Of a stretch of DNA of 34,864 nt, positions 32,822 to 34,864 are shown piece after piece; the stretch's first letter is position 1, and every line of letters begins with the position of its first letter. The stretch covers positions 35,379-70,242 of the forward strand of contig MFRN01000005.1 in assembly GCA_001784585.1 (NCBI GenBank), in the 5' to 3' direction. Position numbers and translations under genes: made by a program. This DNA is from Candidatus Melainabacteria bacterium RIFCSPLOWO2_02_FULL_35_15 (GTDB taxonomy: Bacteria > Cyanobacteriota > Vampirovibrionia > 2-02-FULL-35-15). Below the pieces are notes generated by a model that searched no databases, was not told where the DNA came from, and worked only from the letters and a program-made list of their open reading frames with translations.

Positions 32822-33628
32822 ATGACAACATCAATGTTAGAAAAGGAAGATACAGACGCCCCGGCGGGGCGTCTGTACAAGAGAAATATTATGAAAGAGG
32901 CAATCTTTAAAATCTTTCGTGGCGATAAAAACGGTGGTTCTGAAGTAGAGTATAAAGTTCCAGTAGAAGAAGGCATGGTAGTTCTAGATGCTGTGCATTA
33001 TGTTCAGAAAAATATTGCACCGGATTTAGCCGTACGCTGGAATTGTAAAGCAGCAAAATGTGGATCATGTTCTGCTGAAGTAAATGGAAAACCACGTCTT
33101 ATGTGTAAATCAAGGCTGGATGATTTTGACTTAAATAAAGAAATAAAGGTTTATCCCATGAAATCCTTTCCTGTTATTAAGGATTTGGCTTGTGATGTTT
33201 TGTGGAATTTTGAAGTAAATAAAAAAATCACTCCATTTACTCCAAAAGGAAATACTGACTGGAAAATGAGCCAGAGAGATATCGATCGTGTTCAGGAGTT
33301 TAGAAAGTGTATTGAATGTTTTGCATGTCAGAACGTCTGTCATGTAATTCGCGAGCATGATTTGAAACCAAAGTTTGCAGGACCTAGATTTTTTGTAAGA
33401 GTTGCGGGACTGGAAATGCATCCTCTCGATAATGCAGATCGATTAGAAGCTCTTAAAAGTGATATGGGAATTGGTCTTTGTAATATTACAAAGTGCTGTA
33501 CAGAGGTTTGCCCTGAAGATATTCATATAACTGATAATGCTATTATTCCACTTAAAGAAAGAGTTGTAGACAGGTTTTATGATCCTTTGAGGATGTTTTT
33601 TAGGAAATTGTTTAGCTGGCTTTTTTAA
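32822..33628 (+). CDS. sdhB: Succinate dehydrogenase iron-sulfur subunit
   Basis: Carries electrons from FAD to quinone. The [2Fe-2S] ligands are in WNCKAAKCGSCSAEV and LMCKSR; the [4Fe-4S] and [3Fe-4S] ligands are in RKCIECFACQNVCH and CNITKCCTEVCPEDI. ATG 32822 follows the sdhA stop by one nucleotide and gives 268 residues. The ATG at 32891 (MKEAIFKIFRGDKN) gives 245 residues, closer to the Sdh1 relatives I remember, which lack this N-terminal extension. The extension contains a 27-bp palindrome (32851-32877). Neither start has a ribosome binding site. The palindrome therefore either codes for an added peptide or is an intergenic hairpin between sdhA and sdhB. Confidence 0.92.
   Translation: MTTSMLEKEDTDAPAGRLYKRNIMKEAIFKIFRGDKNGGSEVEYKVPVEEGMVVLDAVHYVQKNIAPDLAVRWNCKAAKCGSCSAEVNGKPRLMCKSRLDDFDLNKEIKVYPMKSFPVIKDLACDVLWNFEVNKKITPFTPKGNTDWKMSQRDIDRVQEFRKCIECFACQNVCHVIREHDLKPKFAGPRFFVRVAGLEMHPLDNADRLEALKSDMGIGLCNITKCCTEVCPEDIHITDNAIIPLKERVVDRFYDPLRMFFRKLFSWLF
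32851..32877. repeat. 27-bp perfect GC-rich palindrome at the sdhA-sdhB junction
   Basis: The arms TACAGACGCCCCG and CGGGGCGTCTGTA (13 bp) flank a single central G. It has the same size, symmetry and TA-AG-GC edges as the aroE copy at 11421-11447. In RNA it would form a very stable hairpin that could affect sdhB expression. Confidence 0.8.
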
Positions 33629-33704
33629 TTTGTTTTACTTCCTTTTCTTTTAATCTTTCTCGTCGTTTTCTGAAATGTTCTTCTAAGTCTTCTATAGGCT
33701 CCAC
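33612..33704 (-). CDS. Possible 30-residue basic peptide behind the HTH gene
   Basis: Starts with GTG 33704 inside the end of the HTH gene (13-nt overlap) and stops inside the sdhB 3' end on the other strand. It reads EPIEDLEEHFRKRRERLKEK and then a lysine-rich tail, a single charged helix. The overlap is the kind seen in coupled small genes, but length and composition allow chance. It might be the cut-off start of a longer lost gene. Confidence 0.3.
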   Translation of the reverse strand: MEPIEDLEEHFRKRRERLKEKEVKQIKKAS

Positions 33705-33949
33705 TCAATCCAATTATTTCTTTCTTCAAACAACAAATCCCAATCAGAAAGTAAATTATTTTCTTCGTTTTCTTGCTTCTTATTCTTTTTCCAATTCAAA
33801 TACTCATCAAATGGAATAACATAGGAGTGCCCTTTTTTATTCTTTATAGCAATAACAGGAAATACACCTTTCCTAGCTAACCTTTGTGTTGTTTTCCTTG
33901 ATAGTTTTAAATCTTTTGCGATATCATTAAGAGTTAGAGTACCAAACAT
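33692..33949 (-). CDS. Excisionase-like helix-turn-helix protein
   Basis: An 85-residue protein. Residues 4-52 (LTLNDIAKDLKLSRKTTQRL, ARKGVFPVIAIKNKKGHSYV, IPFDEYLNWKK) match the short winged HTH of excisionases and similar MerR-like DNA-binding proteins: a helix-turn-helix, a beta wing, then a final helix. An acidic tail follows. ATG 33949 has an AGGTAGG-type ribosome binding site four to five bases upstream. It ends tail to tail near sdhB and lies 69 nt from tRNA-Asp, behind which a serine recombinase tail remains. That context fits a leftover of an integrated element, where such proteins control excision direction; a host regulator or antitoxin is also possible. Confidence 0.75.
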   Translation of the reverse strand: MFGTLTLNDIAKDLKLSRKTTQRLARKGVFPVIAIKNKKGHSYVIPFDEYLNWKKNKKQENEENNLLSDWDLLFEERNNWIEWSL

Positions 33950-34018
33950 TTACCTACCTTTTTTAGATGGGACAAATGGGTACTTTAGTGGTTACTGAGT
34001 AAATCTTTCAAACATCAC

Positions 34019-34095
34019 GGGGTCGTAGTTCAGTTGGTTAGAACGCATGCCTGTCACGCATGAGGTCGCGAGTTCGAGTCTCGTCGGCCCCGCCA
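34019..34095 (+). tRNA. tRNA-Asp (anticodon GTC)
   Basis: 77 nt including an encoded CCA. The acceptor stem GGGGTCG pairs with CGGCCCC (one G-T pair), with discriminator G. The anticodon arm CATGC-CTGTCAC-GCATG has GTC. The T arm is CGAGTTCGAGTCTCG. A recombinase remnant begins directly behind the CCA, marking it as a probable integration site. Confidence 0.95.
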
Positions 34096-34097
34096 TA

Positions 34098-34486
34098 AGA
34101 AACAAACATTATCAAAAGCTTGTTTCTTTTCAGAATTAGTAGCCAAATCATCAGTTTTAAAAAGTTCGAACCGATTATAAAGGTCTTCTGCCACTGGATA
34201 CTTATTTTCAAGTGTAATTAATATTTTTGAAGAATCCAACTATGAAGAAAAAAGAGCAATCTTGCAAACATTTATAAAACACATAGAGTTTGATCCATTT
34301 AATAAATGTATTACTGTAGAAGCATATTGTGATCCGCTATCTGCTTGGAAGCACATTGATAAGCAAGAATTACTGTCTAATTCTAAAGAATCTGTTTCTG
34401 GTAAGTTAAGTTACTTCGAAGAACATTGCGGAGGACGGCATTTGACCTGGACGCATAAGATTAAAGACTATAGGCTTGCTGGGTAG
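34098..34486 (+). pseudogene. C-terminal remnant of a serine recombinase
   Basis: One frame runs from the tRNA-Asp 3' end to a stop at 34484-34486, with a single in-frame TAA at 34178-34180. After it, GYLFSSVINIFEESNYEEKR, then AILQTFIKHIEFDPFNKCIT, matches the remembered pattern of large serine recombinases (FEKAxxEEKRxLLxxFxxxIEFD) that lies between the coiled-coil region and the C-terminal end. It continues VEAYCDPLSAWKHID and ends HKIKDYRLAG. The catalytic N-terminal domain, zinc ribbon and most of the coiled coil are missing. The frame is disrupted and has no start, so it is a relic of an element once integrated at the tRNA. Family assignment is by pattern only. Confidence 0.6.
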
Positions 34487-34603
34487 AGTTATTAATCTTA
34501 GTCATGCTAATACCATTTATCAAAAGCCATTTAAAGCTTAACCCACAATGCTACTAACTATATTTTATAGAAACATATTTTATTTATAGGTTAATAAAAC
34601 AAT

Positions 34604-34864
34604 TTATTCTTCTGTACTAAACAGATCCAAATCACTAGCGATTTCATCAGCAGAATGAGAAGAAAGTCCAAACACTTTTTGTACAGGGTACTTGCCCACT
34701 AGTCCTACAATAAATTTAGCTCTCAAATCGTTGATAATTCTGTGGAAATCAAAACCTTGATGCTTTATAAAGCGTTCTAAAAGCCACAAAGTCGTTCTAG
34801 CACCGATTCTATTTATTGTTTTGTCAGGGGGATTAGAGAGTGCTTCTAATTCTTTAGCTAAGAG
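34604..34864 (-). CDS. Unrecognised protein, C-terminal part only
   Basis: The last 86 residues of a gene that begins beyond the right edge. The visible part reads NPPDKTINRIGARTTLWLLE, RFIKHQGFDFHRIINDLRAK, FIVGLVGKYPVQKVFGLSSH and ends DLDLFSTEE with TAA at 34604. It is mostly helical, soluble and free of cysteine. I do not recognise the family. A weakly similar KYPV-containing open frame lies antisense to the recombinase relic (34104-34239). The location behind a tRNA and a recombinase remnant suggests accessory or element-borne origin, but the base composition does not stand out. Confidence 0.55.
   Translation of the reverse strand, partial: LLAKELEALSNPPDKTINRIGARTTLWLLERFIKHQGFDFHRIINDLRAKFIVGLVGKYPVQKVFGLSSHSADEIASDLDLFSTEE

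Noticed and set aside
34054-34239. Minus-strand open frame across tRNA-Asp ending in GRRDSNSRPHA
   Set aside because: The end is the familiar antisense translation of a tRNA; the remainder has no start codon of its own and overlaps the recombinase relic.
1-34864. CRISPR arrays, riboswitches, phage structural genes and plasmid origins
   Set aside because: I looked for regularly spaced repeats, conserved leader folds and replication or virion genes and saw none.

Overview
The window is a low-GC, gene-dense bacterial chromosome segment with both strands used in short operon-like blocks. It encodes peptidoglycan synthesis (MurE with the DNPR motif expected for meso-diaminopimelate, RodA), aerobic respiration (succinate dehydrogenase) and ordinary housekeeping genes. 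The ferredoxin with a NIL domain, and two 27-bp palindromes that resemble repeats I remember from cyanobacteria, make a non-photosynthetic relative of Cyanobacteria (Melainabacteria/Vampirovibrionia type) my best guess. That placement is an inference with low confidence and rests on memory, not a search.

Layout. (1) 1-8704, minus strand: a surface-polysaccharide block read gmd, asnB, GT4 glycosyltransferase, small membrane protein, methyltransferase, sulfatase-like membrane protein, radical SAM protein, glycosyltransferase (cut by the window edge). The tail of a lost glycosyltransferase remains at 1299-1406. (2) 8727-18014: cell wall and metabolism: M14 peptidase, divergent murE-aroE, carB, an unknown protein, ribF and an aspartase-type lyase. 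A MITE-like inverted repeat fills the gap upstream of carB. (3) 18050-25762: NicO-type metal transporter, ThiF/MoeB-type E1 enzyme, a small secreted acidic protein, the rpsA-rodA-ferredoxin block, an unknown secreted protein, an atypical LuxR regulator and fabF. (4) 25770-28437, minus strand: purF, a SpeD-like protein lacking canonical catalytic residues, and a nucleotidyltransferase overlapping a 58-residue partner. (5) 28545-30160: an accessory patch with a transposase relic, an ORF6N-domain gene with dyads upstream and inside it, and tRNA-Ser. (6) 30324-33628: sdhC-sdhA-sdhB with an Sdh1-like membrane anchor. (7) 33612-34864: an excisionase-like HTH gene, tRNA-Asp, a serine-recombinase tail relic directly behind the tRNA, and an unrecognised gene running off the end.

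The most interesting signals are the dyads with a shared AC-N5-GT core around and inside the ORF6N gene, the paired 27-bp palindromes in aroE and sdhB, the SpeD homologue without its pyruvoyl serine, the nucleotidyltransferase/small-protein pair, and the integration scar at tRNA-Asp. Several genes also have TATAAT-like boxes only 7-12 nt before their ATG and no ribosome binding site, which suggests leaderless transcripts.
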